This document shows positions 56,696 to 64,000 of a stretch of DNA of 64,000 nt, piece after piece. This stretch comes from Microbispora sp. H11081 (lineage in GTDB: Bacteria > Actinomycetota > Actinomycetes > Streptosporangiales > Streptosporangiaceae). Made by a program: the position numbers and the translations under genes. Below the pieces are notes generated by a model, which saw nothing but the letters and a program-made list of their open reading frames with translations, made no database searches and was not told the DNA's origin. The stretch lies in assembly GCF_012999535.1 (NCBI RefSeq), contig NZ_JABBWV010000017.1, positions 62,001-126,000 of the forward strand, given 5' to 3'. Each line of letters starts with the position of its first letter. Position 1 is the first letter of the stretch.

Positions 56696-56705
56696 GAACA
56701 TGTTC
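56696..56705. promoter_or_regulatory. Palindrome upstream of menF
   Basis: GAACATGTTC is a perfect 10-bp palindrome 10-20 bp upstream of the menF -10 hexamer (TAGAGT, 56685-56680). It is not an SOS box because the arm spacing is 2, not 4. Confidence 0.4.
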
Positions 56706-56841
56706 GACAAGAGGCCCCCGTGTGATCGGGCCACCCTCTGTCAAGCCGCGATAGGAACTTGGTCATGGAAGGCTCGACTTCCCTGGTGGCGATAGAGCGT
56801 ACCTCCACACGATCCCTACCTTTGATCTCCCGGAGGTGCCC

Positions 56842-57660
56842 ATGATCAAGAAGATCACGCCGGTCCTGGTCGCGAGCGTCCTGCTCGTGCCGGCCGGCGC
56901 CCACGCCCGCACGACGCCCGCCGTGATGGCGGCGCTGGGGGACTCGATCAGCGCGGGGTTCAACGCCTGCGGCTGGTACGTCGCCTGCACGTCCCGCTCG
57001 TGGTCGGCGGGCGACTTCCCGTCGGTGAACAGCCATTACCTGCGCCTGCTCGCCTCCGGGAGCGCGATCAAGGGGCACAACCTGAACTTCGCCGTCCCCG
57101 GGTCGACCAGCGCGGACCTGCCGGGGCAGGCGCGGCGGGCCGCGGACGCCGGTGCGAGCTACGTCACAGTCCTCATCGGCGCGCAGGACGCCTGCGTGGG
57201 CTCCGAGAAGGAGATGACGCCGGTGGGAACGTTCCGGCGCAACATCGACGCGGCCTTCGGCGTGCTGCGACCCGCCGGCGCGCGGGTCTTCGTCGCGAGC
57301 ATCCCGGACGTCAAGCGGCTGTGGCGGGTGGGCAAGGACAACGGGTGGGCCCGCCTCTTCTGGGGCGTCGGCCGCATCTGCCAGTCGATGCTGGCCAACC
57401 CGACGTCCACCGCCAAGAAGGACGAGGCCAGGCGCGACCGGGTGCGCGGGCGGGTGATGGACTACAACGAGCAGCTCAGGCAGGCGTGCGCGAAGTACGG
57501 TCCTGACTGCCACTACGACGATGGAGCGGTCTTCGCCTATCCCTTCACCCTCAAGCAGGTGAGCACGTGGGACTACTTCCACCCCAACGCCGACGGGCAG
57601 AAGGCCCTCGCCAAGATCACCTTTGATCCCGGCTTCTTCTCCGACGTCGTGCAGCCCTGA
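56842..57660 (+). CDS. Secreted SGNH/GDSL hydrolase
   Basis: About 272 residues. A signal peptide (MIKKITPVLVASVLLVPAGAHA) precedes ALGDSISAGF with the GDS nucleophile. Block III is AVPGSTSA, and the C-terminal DYFHPN gives the Asp/His pair. In place of the usual GxND, block III reads LIGAQDACVG. Cys residues suggest disulfides. Probable extracellular esterase or lipase. GGAGG precedes ATG 56842; the GTG at 56836 overlaps that site. Confidence 0.9.
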   Translation: MIKKITPVLVASVLLVPAGAHARTTPAVMAALGDSISAGFNACGWYVACTSRSWSAGDFPSVNSHYLRLLASGSAIKGHNLNFAVPGSTSADLPGQARRAADAGASYVTVLIGAQDACVGSEKEMTPVGTFRRNIDAAFGVLRPAGARVFVASIPDVKRLWRVGKDNGWARLFWGVGRICQSMLANPTSTAKKDEARRDRVRGRVMDYNEQLRQACAKYGPDCHYDDGAVFAYPFTLKQVSTWDYFHPNADGQKALAKITFDPGFFSDVVQP

Positions 57661-57743
57661 TCTTCTCGGCGCGCCGGTGAGCCGTGGCGGGACCTGCCGC
57701 AGGACGCTGGAGGCGCTGCGCCGGCTGTAGCCCGGGGGAGGGG

Positions 57744-58316
57744 TCACTCCTCACGGGAGCGGTGCGCGCGGACCTTGTGGCGGTTGCCGCACCGCTCCAT
57801 GGAGCACCAGCGCCTGCTGCCCGGGCGGGAGGTGTCGACGAAGATGAGGGCGCAGTTGTCGCCCGCGCACTCCCGCACACGGTCCGCGTACGGGCCGGTG
57901 AACAGTTCGATCGCGTCTCTGGCGATGGTCGCCAGCAACTGCGCCCCGGTCACGGGGGTGGCCCATGATCTCAGCCCGCCGACCGTCATCGCGGGCGTCA
58001 GCGGAGCGGCGGCCGCGGCCTCGTTGACCGCGTCCACGTCGGCCTGCCTCGGCGTGCGTCCGTGGGTGCGGTCGCCCGCGAGCCCCCACAGGGCGGCCCG
58101 CAGGGATTTCGCGCGCGCGAGGTCGTCCGGCGTCCCGTCCACCCGCTCCAGGCGGAGCCGGGACGCGGCGGCCCAGCGGGCGAGGTCGGCCGGCTCGTGG
58201 AGCGTCTCGTAGTGGGCGTAGACCCCGACGCCGCCGCTCACGAGGAACTCGAGACAGAGGGCGCCCGGATCGAAGCGGAAGGAGGCGCCGTCGCGGGGAT
58301 GTAGCGTCAGGGTCAT
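57744..58316 (-). CDS. CGNR zinc-finger (ABATE domain) protein
   Basis: 190 residues. The N-terminal ABATE-like domain (FRFDPGALCLEFL to about 130) is followed by the zinc finger CAGDNCALIFVD, RRWCSMERCGNR, with four Cys. The family is thought to be a DNA-binding stress or ligand-responsive regulator. ATG 58316 sits inside a palindrome that it shares with the divergent VOC gene start; TATAGT lies 6 nt upstream of it. Confidence 0.92.
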   Translation of the reverse strand: MTLTLHPRDGASFRFDPGALCLEFLVSGGVGVYAHYETLHEPADLARWAAASRLRLERVDGTPDDLARAKSLRAALWGLAGDRTHGRTPRQADVDAVNEAAAAAPLTPAMTVGGLRSWATPVTGAQLLATIARDAIELFTGPYADRVRECAGDNCALIFVDTSRPGSRRWCSMERCGNRHKVRAHRSREE

Positions 58317-58342
58317 GTAACCACTATAAAGGGTTACATGAC
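58312..58342. promoter_or_regulatory. Divergent palindromic promoter including both start codons
   Basis: GTCATGTAACC (58312-58322) and GGTTACATGAC (58332-58342) are perfect inverted repeats around ACTATAAAG. Both divergent genes begin with the arm sequence GGTTACATGAC, and only 21 nt separate their ATGs. The centre can read TATAGT for the minus gene and TATAAA for the plus gene. Confidence 0.75.
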
Positions 58343-58781
58343 ACTTGAATGGAAGCTCGTCGTCGACTGCGCCGACCCGCACGCGCAGGCCGCGTTCTGG
58401 GCGGAGGCCCTGGGCTACGAGGTGGAGGACAACAGCGCGCTGGTCGGGCAACTCCTGGACGCCGGCGTGCTGCCGGAGGCGGAGGCCACCCCCGACCGCA
58501 CGGCGTTCCGCACGCTTCGGGCCGTACGGCACCCGGACGACCCGTTCGACCCGCACAGCGGCACCGGTCTCGGCCGCCGGATCCTCTTCCACGCGGTCCC
58601 CGAGCCGAAGGCCGGCAAGAACCGCCTGCACATCGACCTGCACGCGGGCCCCGAGCGCAGGGACGCCGAGGTGGACCGGCTCAAGGCCCTCGGCGCCACC
58701 GTGCTGCGGACCGTCCAGGAGCCGGGGAGTCACCACGTGACCATGGCCGACCCCGAGGGCAACGAGTTCGACGTGCAGTGA
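58338..58781 (+). CDS. VOC family protein (glyoxalase/bleomycin-resistance fold)
   Basis: 147 residues. LVVDCADPHAQAAFWAEALGYEVE is the opening betaalpha unit, with NRLHIDLHAG and MADPEGNEFDVQ at the end, a Glyoxalase_6-like form. Usually a metal dioxygenase, isomerase or drug-binding protein; the substrate is unknown. It shares a palindromic promoter with the CGNR gene, so it is probably a target of that regulator. Confidence 0.93.
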   Translation: MTLEWKLVVDCADPHAQAAFWAEALGYEVEDNSALVGQLLDAGVLPEAEATPDRTAFRTLRAVRHPDDPFDPHSGTGLGRRILFHAVPEPKAGKNRLHIDLHAGPERRDAEVDRLKALGATVLRTVQEPGSHHVTMADPEGNEFDVQ

Positions 58782-58827
58782 TTCGACGTGCAGTGAGCAA
58801 ATCTACAATGTAAAGGCGCTGGGTCAA

Positions 58828-59562
58828 TTAAGCTAGCTCGGCGAGAAGCATGGCCAGATCATCAGGGCGGGAAAGCATCGGCCAGTGACCGGTCTGCAGT
58901 TCGCGCAGACTCCACTCCGGCCCGCTCAGCGACGCGAAGAACGGGTGCCCGGTCGCGATCAGCTCCTTGACCTGCGCGAGCGGGAACGAGCAGCTCACCA
59001 GCGTCTTCGGCAGCGCGGCGAACGAGGCGGCGGCGTCGCCGAGCACGAGGGGCTGCGTGATCGTGCCGAGCGGCTGGGCGGTGGCCCGGGCGGACATCAG
59101 GGCACGCTCGCGCTCGCCCAGTCCGTCGAGGCTCGCGCCCGACTCCTCCAGTTCGTCCCAGGAGGGCATGGGATAACGCCAGCCGTCCTCGACGCGCTTC
59201 TCGACGAACTCCCGCCCGGTGAGGTCGATCGGGGCCATGCCGTCCGGCACCGGGCCGCTCTCGACGTACACCACACGCGCGACGCGGCCGGCCGCGCGGG
59301 CGGCGGCTCCGGTGACCGCGGCGCCGCCGCCGCTGTGGCCGACGAGCACCACGTCGTTCAGGTCCTCGGATTCGACGAGTCCGGTGATGTCGCGGATGTG
59401 GGTGTCCAGGTCCACAGCGGGGGAGGCGAGGTGAGCGCGGTCGGCGAGGCCGGTGAGGGTCAGGGGATGGGCCTCGTGTCCCATGCCGCGAAGGGCGGCG
59501 GCGACGTCCTGCCACGCCCACGCGCCGAGCCAGAGTCCGGGGACCAGTACGTATGTCGTCAT
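58828..59562 (-). CDS. Alpha/beta hydrolase
   Basis: 244 residues. The opening YVLVPGLWLGAWAW, nucleophile GHSGGGAA and C-terminal TGHWPM (His) fit the esterase/salicylate-binding-protein-like group. ATG 59562 has TAGCGT 6 nt upstream (leaderless). It is divergent from the WYL regulator by 42 nt, a common arrangement, so regulation by that protein is likely. Confidence 0.9.
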   Translation of the reverse strand: MTTYVLVPGLWLGAWAWQDVAAALRGMGHEAHPLTLTGLADRAHLASPAVDLDTHIRDITGLVESEDLNDVVLVGHSGGGAAVTGAAARAAGRVARVVYVESGPVPDGMAPIDLTGREFVEKRVEDGWRYPMPSWDELEESGASLDGLGERERALMSARATAQPLGTITQPLVLGDAAASFAALPKTLVSCSFPLAQVKELIATGHPFFASLSGPEWSLRELQTGHWPMLSRPDDLAMLLAELA

Positions 59563-59604
59563 GCGTCGACGCTAAAGCCGAATCAGGGCAGAATCGGTCC
59601 TGAT

Positions 59605-60573
59605 ATGTCGGCCAATCGCGTCCTCGCTTTTCTGGAACTCCTGCAGGCCCGGCCCGGGCTCACCGGTACCCAGCTCGCCGAGCGCCTGGAGGTGGACGTG
59701 CGCAGCGTGCGCCGATACGTCCGCAGGCTGGAGGACCTCGGCATTCCCGTGCAGGCCGAGCGGGGACGGTACGGCGGCTACCGGCTCATGCCGGGCTACC
59801 GGCTACCGCCGCTCATGCTGACCGGAGACGAAGCCGCCGCCGTGGTGCTCGGGCTGCTCGCGGGCCGCCGGGCGGGCCTGACGGTGGGGGAGGGGGCCGC
59901 CGAGAGCGCGCTCGCGAAGATCCAGCGTGTGCTGCCCGACGCTCTGCGCGACCGGGTCGGCGCGGTCGAGGACATGGTCGGCCTGACCTCCCGATCCGCC
60001 ACGGCCTCACGGCCGAGCGGCACGACGTTGCTGACGCTCGCCGACGCCGCCCGCCGCCGTCGCCGCGTACGGCTGACCTACCGGTCGTACCGGGGGCAGG
60101 ACAGCGAGCGGGCGGTCGATCCCTACGGGCTGGTGTTCCACTCCGGCCGCTGGTATGTGACCGGCCACGACCACCGCAGGGGCGAGGTGCGGACGTTCCG
60201 GCTCGACCGGATCGGCGAGGTGACGGCGACGGAGGAGGAGTTTCCCGCGCCGGGAGAGTTCGACGCGGTCGCCCACGTGATGGAGTCGCTGGCGGGCGTG
60301 CCGTACCGGTATGAGATCGACGTGGTGCTGGCCACGACGATGGAGGAGGCCCGGCGGCGGATCCCTCCGACGGTGGCCGCGCTCGCCCCGGTGGACGGCG
60401 GCGTCCGGATGACCGGCCGCGCCGAGCGGCTGGACGGCATGGCGCAGGTGCTCGCCGGTCTCGGCATGCCGTTCACCGTGGTCGGCCCGCCCGAGCTGAG
60501 CGACGAGGTCCGGGCGCTCGCCCGCCGCCTGCGGGATTGGGCCGGTGAGCCCCGGGACGCCGGCGGCCACTAG
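59605..60573 (+). CDS. HTH/WYL domain transcriptional regulator
   Basis: 322 residues. The winged helix is RVLAFLELLQARPGLTGTQLAERLEVDVRSVRRYVRRLEDLG, and the WYL domain has DPYGLVFHSGRWYVTGHDHRR and RTFRLDRIGE. WCX C-terminus near 250-320. WYL proteins sense ligands or ssDNA. ATG 59605 fits family starts. It faces away from the alpha/beta hydrolase gene. Confidence 0.93.
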   Translation: MSANRVLAFLELLQARPGLTGTQLAERLEVDVRSVRRYVRRLEDLGIPVQAERGRYGGYRLMPGYRLPPLMLTGDEAAAVVLGLLAGRRAGLTVGEGAAESALAKIQRVLPDALRDRVGAVEDMVGLTSRSATASRPSGTTLLTLADAARRRRRVRLTYRSYRGQDSERAVDPYGLVFHSGRWYVTGHDHRRGEVRTFRLDRIGEVTATEEEFPAPGEFDAVAHVMESLAGVPYRYEIDVVLATTMEEARRRIPPTVAALAPVDGGVRMTGRAERLDGMAQVLAGLGMPFTVVGPPELSDEVRALARRLRDWAGEPRDAGGH

Positions 60574-60730
60574 CGGGACGGTGTTCAGGCGCTCCCCAGG
60601 CGCCCCAGACGCGCAGTACGGCGGGCACACCGGAGGCGGCCGTGGCGGCCAGGCCGATTGCGGTGAGCAGGCTGAGGGCGCCGCCTCGTTCCTGCGCGGC
60701 AGCCGGGCCGTCATCGGCATCGGGGGCGCT
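60574..60730. other. Gap between WYL and glycosyltransferase genes
   Basis: 157 bp. The minus strand at about 60605-60681 encodes one hydrophobic stretch (ALSLLTAIGLAATAASGVPA) in an open frame without a start codon or ribosome site; it may be chance or a remnant. No terminator with a U-tract. Confidence 0.4.
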
Positions 60731-62122
60731 TCAGCCCTGGGCTGAGGCGACGTCCAGCGCGGCGGCGTCGAGAGGGCCGGGCCGTTCTTCCGCGTCGCGT
60801 TCGTCCGTCGCGGCCGCCTCGCAGGCGAGCGGGCCGCCGGGCGGAAGGCCGCGCCGCCGGGCCACCAGGCCGGACAGCAGGTCCTCCCACCGCGCGCCGA
60901 TGACGTCGAGGTCGTAGCGGGCGGCCGTTTCCAGCGCGTTGGCGCCCATCCGGCGGCGCAGATCCTCGTCCTCGATGAGCACGCAGAGGGCGTCGGCCAG
61001 CGCGTGGATCTTCTCCGGCTTCACCAGCAGCCCGTCGTGGCCGTGGGTGATCATCTCGCCGGGTCCGGTCGGGCAGTCGTAGCTGACGACGGGGACGCCC
61101 TTGCTCATGGCCTCCAGGATGGCCATCGGCATGCCCTCGTGGCGGGAGCTCAGCACGAACACCGAGGCGTCCCGCAGGACGGCGCCGACGTCGGCGGCCG
61201 GGCCTTCGAGGAACACCCGGTCGGACAGCCCGCGCTTGTCGATCGAGGCCTGGAGCTTCTCCTGCCTGGGGCCGCCGCCGTAGATCCGCAGCGTCCAGTC
61301 CGGGTGCCGCTCCGCCACGTGCGCCCACGCGCGGATGAGCAGGTCGTATCCCTTGCCCCAGGTCAGGCGGCCCACGGTGACGACGGTCCTGGCGGTGAGC
61401 GGCGAGACGCCGCCGTTCAGGCGGGGCGTCGCGTTGGGCACCTGGGCCAGCACGCCGGGCATGGCCCTGCGGGCCTTGCCGAAGGACCGCTCGTAGGTGC
61501 GCAGGTCGGCCTGCGTGAGGGTGACGACCGCGTCGTGCCTGCTGTACCTGCGGATGATCTGCTTGCGCACCAGCGGCCGGTGTGAGGACAGGTTGCCGTG
61601 CTCCTGCGCGACCGTGATGATCTCCGGGGGCGCGAAGCGCGCGGCGATCAGGTTCAGACCGGGACGGGTGCCGATGAGGACGCCCCCGCGGCGGGAGCGG
61701 ATGTAGCGGACCAGCTTGAGGTCGGTGCGCAGGGTGAACCAGTGGTAGGCCGCCTCGTCCTTCGGCACCAGCCTGCTCGGGAACCGGGACAGCAGGCCCT
61801 TGCGGCGGGGCAGTCGGTCATCGAGATAGCGGATGCGCACTCCGGGAGGCACGGGGAGGAAGGGTTCCTCTCGTTCCCGTACGACGCTCACGATCTCCAC
61901 GTCGTGGGTGCGCGCCAACTGGCCGGCGAGGTTGAGCACCGTGCGGATCGTGCCGCCCATGCCGTTGGCGTGCAGCAGCAGGATGCGGATCTCGTGATCG
62001 TCGGGCGGCGGCGCGGACCGTGCGCGCCATCGGTCGCGGGCCTCCAGCGCCCGTACGAGGGCCCTCACTGCTTTCCTGGCCGTCTTGCGGACCAGAGTCC
62101 GGTGAAGAGAAGACACAGCCAC
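60731..62122 (-). CDS. Glycosyltransferase family 4
   Basis: 463 residues, GT-B fold. N-terminal domain with LLHANGMGGTIRTVLNLAG; C-terminal domain with VVTVGRLTWGKGYDLLIRAW, FLEGPAADV and HEGMPMAILEAMSKGVPVVSYD, the NDP-sugar-binding Glu motif. Substrates are unknown; relatives include poly(glycerol-phosphate) and polysaccharide glycosyltransferases. The start is GTG 62122 with a weak ribosome site and basic N-terminus. The last 30 residues are acidic and Ala-rich. Confidence 0.9.
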   Translation of the reverse strand: MAVSSLHRTLVRKTARKAVRALVRALEARDRWRARSAPPPDDHEIRILLLHANGMGGTIRTVLNLAGQLARTHDVEIVSVVREREEPFLPVPPGVRIRYLDDRLPRRKGLLSRFPSRLVPKDEAAYHWFTLRTDLKLVRYIRSRRGGVLIGTRPGLNLIAARFAPPEIITVAQEHGNLSSHRPLVRKQIIRRYSRHDAVVTLTQADLRTYERSFGKARRAMPGVLAQVPNATPRLNGGVSPLTARTVVTVGRLTWGKGYDLLIRAWAHVAERHPDWTLRIYGGGPRQEKLQASIDKRGLSDRVFLEGPAADVGAVLRDASVFVLSSRHEGMPMAILEAMSKGVPVVSYDCPTGPGEMITHGHDGLLVKPEKIHALADALCVLIEDEDLRRRMGANALETAARYDLDVIGARWEDLLSGLVARRRGLPPGGPLACEAAATDERDAEERPGPLDAAALDVASAQG

Positions 62123-62189
62123 GCCCCGTTCGTGTCGGTTGAAGATCCCTTCCCTATGACGTGACCGGCACTTGTCCTGTTGATGTGAG

Positions 62190-62840
62190 CTAAGTCACTC
62201 GATGCCTGGAAAGTCGGTATATGGTTGTCCGTTTGCTGGGGGTGTCCTCCAGGGCGGCGGGCACCCGGTGCGTGCCGACCTGCTCGAACACCCCGTGCGG
62301 AAGGTAGGAGCAGGTGCGGTCGGGCACCCCGATAAGGACATCGCCGCCCGCGCGGGACAGGAACGGGGTCACCCGCCGCGCCAGCGGCTCCTCGTAGTAG
62401 ACGTCTCCGGCCAGCACGACCTGCTGGGACGGCGTCCCGTCGAGCAGGTCGCCCTCGACGACTTGCACCGCGACGCCGTTCGCGCGGGCGTTCAGCCTGA
62501 CGGCCGCCAGCGCGTACGGGTCGACGTCGTTGGCGACGACCAGGGCGGCTCCGGCCAGCGCCGCGGCGACCGCGACCAGCCCCGAGCCGGTGGCGAGGTC
62601 GAGCACAGTGCGGCCTCGGACGATCTCGGGGTGGTCGAGCACGTGGCGCGCCAGCGCCTGCCCGCCGGCCCAGGGACAGGCCCAGAAGGGCAGCCGTCCG
62701 GAACGCTCCCACAGTTCGTACACGCGATCCTCGCCCGCGTCCCGCGCGGCGTCTGTGTCGATCACGCGCAGCCGGATCTCGGGCACGTACGGCACGGCCG
62801 CGAGTCCGGTGTGCTCACGCACGAAGTTCTCGGCCCGCAC
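62190..62840 (-). CDS. Class I SAM methyltransferase, METTL/nicotinamide-N-methyltransferase-like
   Basis: About 216 residues from GTG 62840 (VRAENFVREHTGLAAVPYVPEI); TACGAT 8 nt upstream supports this start over the longer frame. SAM motif VLDLATGSGLVAVAAALAGA, then NDVDPYALAAV and the acceptor loop AGDVYYEEPLA. The form resembles ETFB/METTL20-type lysine methyltransferases and related small enzymes; the substrate is unknown. Confidence 0.88.
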   Translation of the reverse strand: MRAENFVREHTGLAAVPYVPEIRLRVIDTDAARDAGEDRVYELWERSGRLPFWACPWAGGQALARHVLDHPEIVRGRTVLDLATGSGLVAVAAALAGAALVVANDVDPYALAAVRLNARANGVAVQVVEGDLLDGTPSQQVVLAGDVYYEEPLARRVTPFLSRAGGDVLIGVPDRTCSYLPHGVFEQVGTHRVPAALEDTPSKRTTIYRLSRHRVT

Positions 62841-62913
62841 GGTCGCCGATCGTATCCCTATAACCGACGGCACAGACGAGCGGCACAGACGACCGCACGG
62901 GCGGGTCGCCGGC

Positions 62914-64000
62914 TCACAGGAGCGTGAGCTGCTCGGGCGGTGGGACCGGCTCGCCCTGCCGCCGCGCGCCCTGCATCCGGGCGCCGCGCCACCCCGCTGC
63001 TCTGGCCTCGCGCGGGGCCGCCCGGCCGACGCCGTGCTCGCGGGCGAGCGCCCGCACGGTCTCGGCGATCCGCTCCTGGTACGCCCTGGGGGCGTAGGCG
63101 CCCCTGCCGTACAGCTCCAGGTAGCGGGGGACGAGCCGGGGGTGCTCGCGGGACAGCCAGGCCATGAACCACTCGCGCGCGCCGGGCCGCAGGTGGAGCA
63201 CGATCGGCGTCACGTGCGTGGCGCCGGCCTCGGCGATGCGCCGTACGGTCGTCTCCAGCGCCCGCGGCGAGTCGGACAGATAGGGGAGGATCGGCGCCAT
63301 CAGCACCCCGCACGGGATGCCGTGCTCGTTCAGCGTGGCGCACACCTCCAGGCGCTTGCGCGGCGATGGGGTGCCCGGCTCGACGGCTCGCCACAACGGC
63401 TCGTCGGTGAACCCGACCGAGACGGCCGTGCTCACGTCGGTCACGCCGGCCGCCTCGGCGAGCAGATCGAGGTCGCGCAGGATGAGCGAGCCCTTGGTCA
63501 GGATCGAGAACGGGTTGCGGGCGTCCCGCAGGGCGCCGAGGATGCCGGGCATGAGCCGGTAGCGGCCCTCGGCCCGTTGGTAGCAGTCGACGTTGGTGCC
63601 CATCGCGATGGGCTGCCCGCGCCACCGTGGCGCCGCCAGTTCCTTGCGCACGAGGTCGGGGGCGTTGACCTTCACCACGATCTTCGAGTCGAAGTCCCGC
63701 CCGGAGTCCAGGTCGAGGTATTCGTGCGTCCTGCGGGCGAAGCAGTACGTGCACGCGTGGGTGCAGCCGCGGTAGGGGTTGACGGTCCACTCGAAGGGGA
63801 CCCGGCTCGCCGAGGGGACGCGGTTGACGATCGACCGCGCGTGGATCTCGTAGAAGGTGACGCCACGGAACTCGGGAGTGTCGAAGGTCCTCGTCACGGC
63901 CGGCCGGGCGAACAGGGGCGTCGTCTTCCCCCGCCCGCCGTCACCCGCATCCAGGCCTGTGTCCAAGCCTGTGTCCAACCCCGTATCGAGGCCTGTGTCG
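62914..64000 (-). CDS. Radical SAM protein, Rv2578c-like (5' end outside window)
   Basis: At least 360 residues, open to the edge. The radical SAM cluster motif is CTHACTYC, preceded by FEWTVNPYRG. Other features are GTNVDCYQRAEGRYRLM and SILTKGSLILRDLDLL. The family (SplB-related) is of unknown substrate. The visible N-terminus is a [DTGL]n repeat encoded by 12-bp units (63940-63999) that continues past the window, so the start is not seen. Confidence 0.9.
   Translation of the reverse strand, partial: DTGLDTGLDTGLDTGLDAGDGGRGKTTPLFARPAVTRTFDTPEFRGVTFYEIHARSIVNRVPSASRVPFEWTVNPYRGCTHACTYCFARRTHEYLDLDSGRDFDSKIVVKVNAPDLVRKELAAPRWRGQPIAMGTNVDCYQRAEGRYRLMPGILGALRDARNPFSILTKGSLILRDLDLLAEAAGVTDVSTAVSVGFTDEPLWRAVEPGTPSPRKRLEVCATLNEHGIPCGVLMAPILPYLSDSPRALETTVRRIAEAGATHVTPIVLHLRPGAREWFMAWLSREHPRLVPRYLELYGRGAYAPRAYQERIAETVRALAREHGVGRAAPREARAAGWRGARMQGARRQGEPVPPPEQLTLL
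63940..63999. repeat. Five 12-bp tandem repeats in the radical SAM N-terminus
   Basis: On the minus strand units read GACACAGGCCTC, GATACGGGGTTG, GACACAGGCTTG, GACACAGGCCTG and GATGCGGGTGAC, encoding Asp-Thr-Gly-Leu repeats. The array runs off the window end. Confidence 0.85.

Noticed and set aside
56696..56705. GAACATGTTC as an SOS box
   Set aside because: Spacing between GAAC and GTTC is 2 nt, whereas the LexA box needs 4.

Overview
The window is chromosomal DNA of a high-GC actinomycete. Gene content and protein styles (SARP regulator, fused TrpE-TrpG, ThyX, menaquinone genes, GarA/MerR/DUF151/MerR/GcvP order, two 13E12-type HNH genes, many TANNNT leaderless promoters) fit the Streptosporangiales or a close relative; this is an inference from style, not from a search. 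I see no rRNA, tRNA, CRISPR array or complete transposon. The only mobile-like units are two 13E12-family DUF222/HNH genes.

Layout. 0-9.5 kb: edge-truncated S33-type peptidase, hemerythrin-like protein, SARP/AAA/TPR regulator, a frameshifted TrzA-type amidohydrolase, sodium:solute symporter with its DUF3311 partner, and a DUF1697 protein. 9.6-11.9 kb: first 13E12 gene. 12-19.6 kb: ABC-F ATPase, Nudix hydrolase, CocE-type esterase, an attenuator-controlled trpE-trpG fusion and a FluG-like amidohydrolase. 19.6-31.4 kb: ABC exporter pair, thyX, BNR-repeat protein, flavohemoprotein, class I amidotransferase-like protein lacking its cysteine, HSL-type esterase, acyl-CoA dehydrogenase, methyltransferase, NarL-type two-component system, CDP-alcohol phosphatidyltransferase. 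31.4-39.7 kb: sugar-nucleotide transferase with a decayed mutase domain, then GarA-like FHA, MerR (FtsR-like), DUF151, MerR, tandem glycine riboswitch and gcvP. This order parallels the mycobacterial pgsA2-garA-merR-DUF151-merR-gcvB region, but no gcvH is seen here. 39.7-46 kb: small housekeeping and hypothetical genes, a TetR regulator, a sigma-70 factor and a possibly truncated secreted protein. 46-56.7 kb: menaquinone genes menE, menB, menD and a menF-type isochorismate synthase, interrupted by DedA, DUF1203, the second 13E12 copy, a membrane-type dipeptidase and a YigZ protein. 56.8-64 kb: secreted SGNH hydrolase, divergent CGNR zinc-finger/VOC pair, alpha/beta hydrolase with divergent WYL regulator, GT4 glycosyltransferase, methyltransferase and a radical SAM protein running off the edge.

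Regulation seen directly. There is a leaderless Trp leader peptide with three alternative hairpins before trpE; a two-aptamer glycine riboswitch before gcvP; SOS-box-like elements at the same position before both 13E12 genes; one identical 16-bp near-palindrome upstream of the TetR gene and again between the dipeptidase and yigZ; a 31-bp palindrome containing both start codons of the CGNR/VOC pair; a hairpin masking the Shine-Dalgarno before the ABC pair; and a TANNNT hexamer 6-8 nt upstream of about a dozen start codons.

Several unrelated genes also carry 12-15 bp tandem repeats at their very ends or in linkers. These, the paired 13E12 elements and the palindromic promoters are the least explained structures. 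Nothing in the window amounts to a clearly new multi-gene system.
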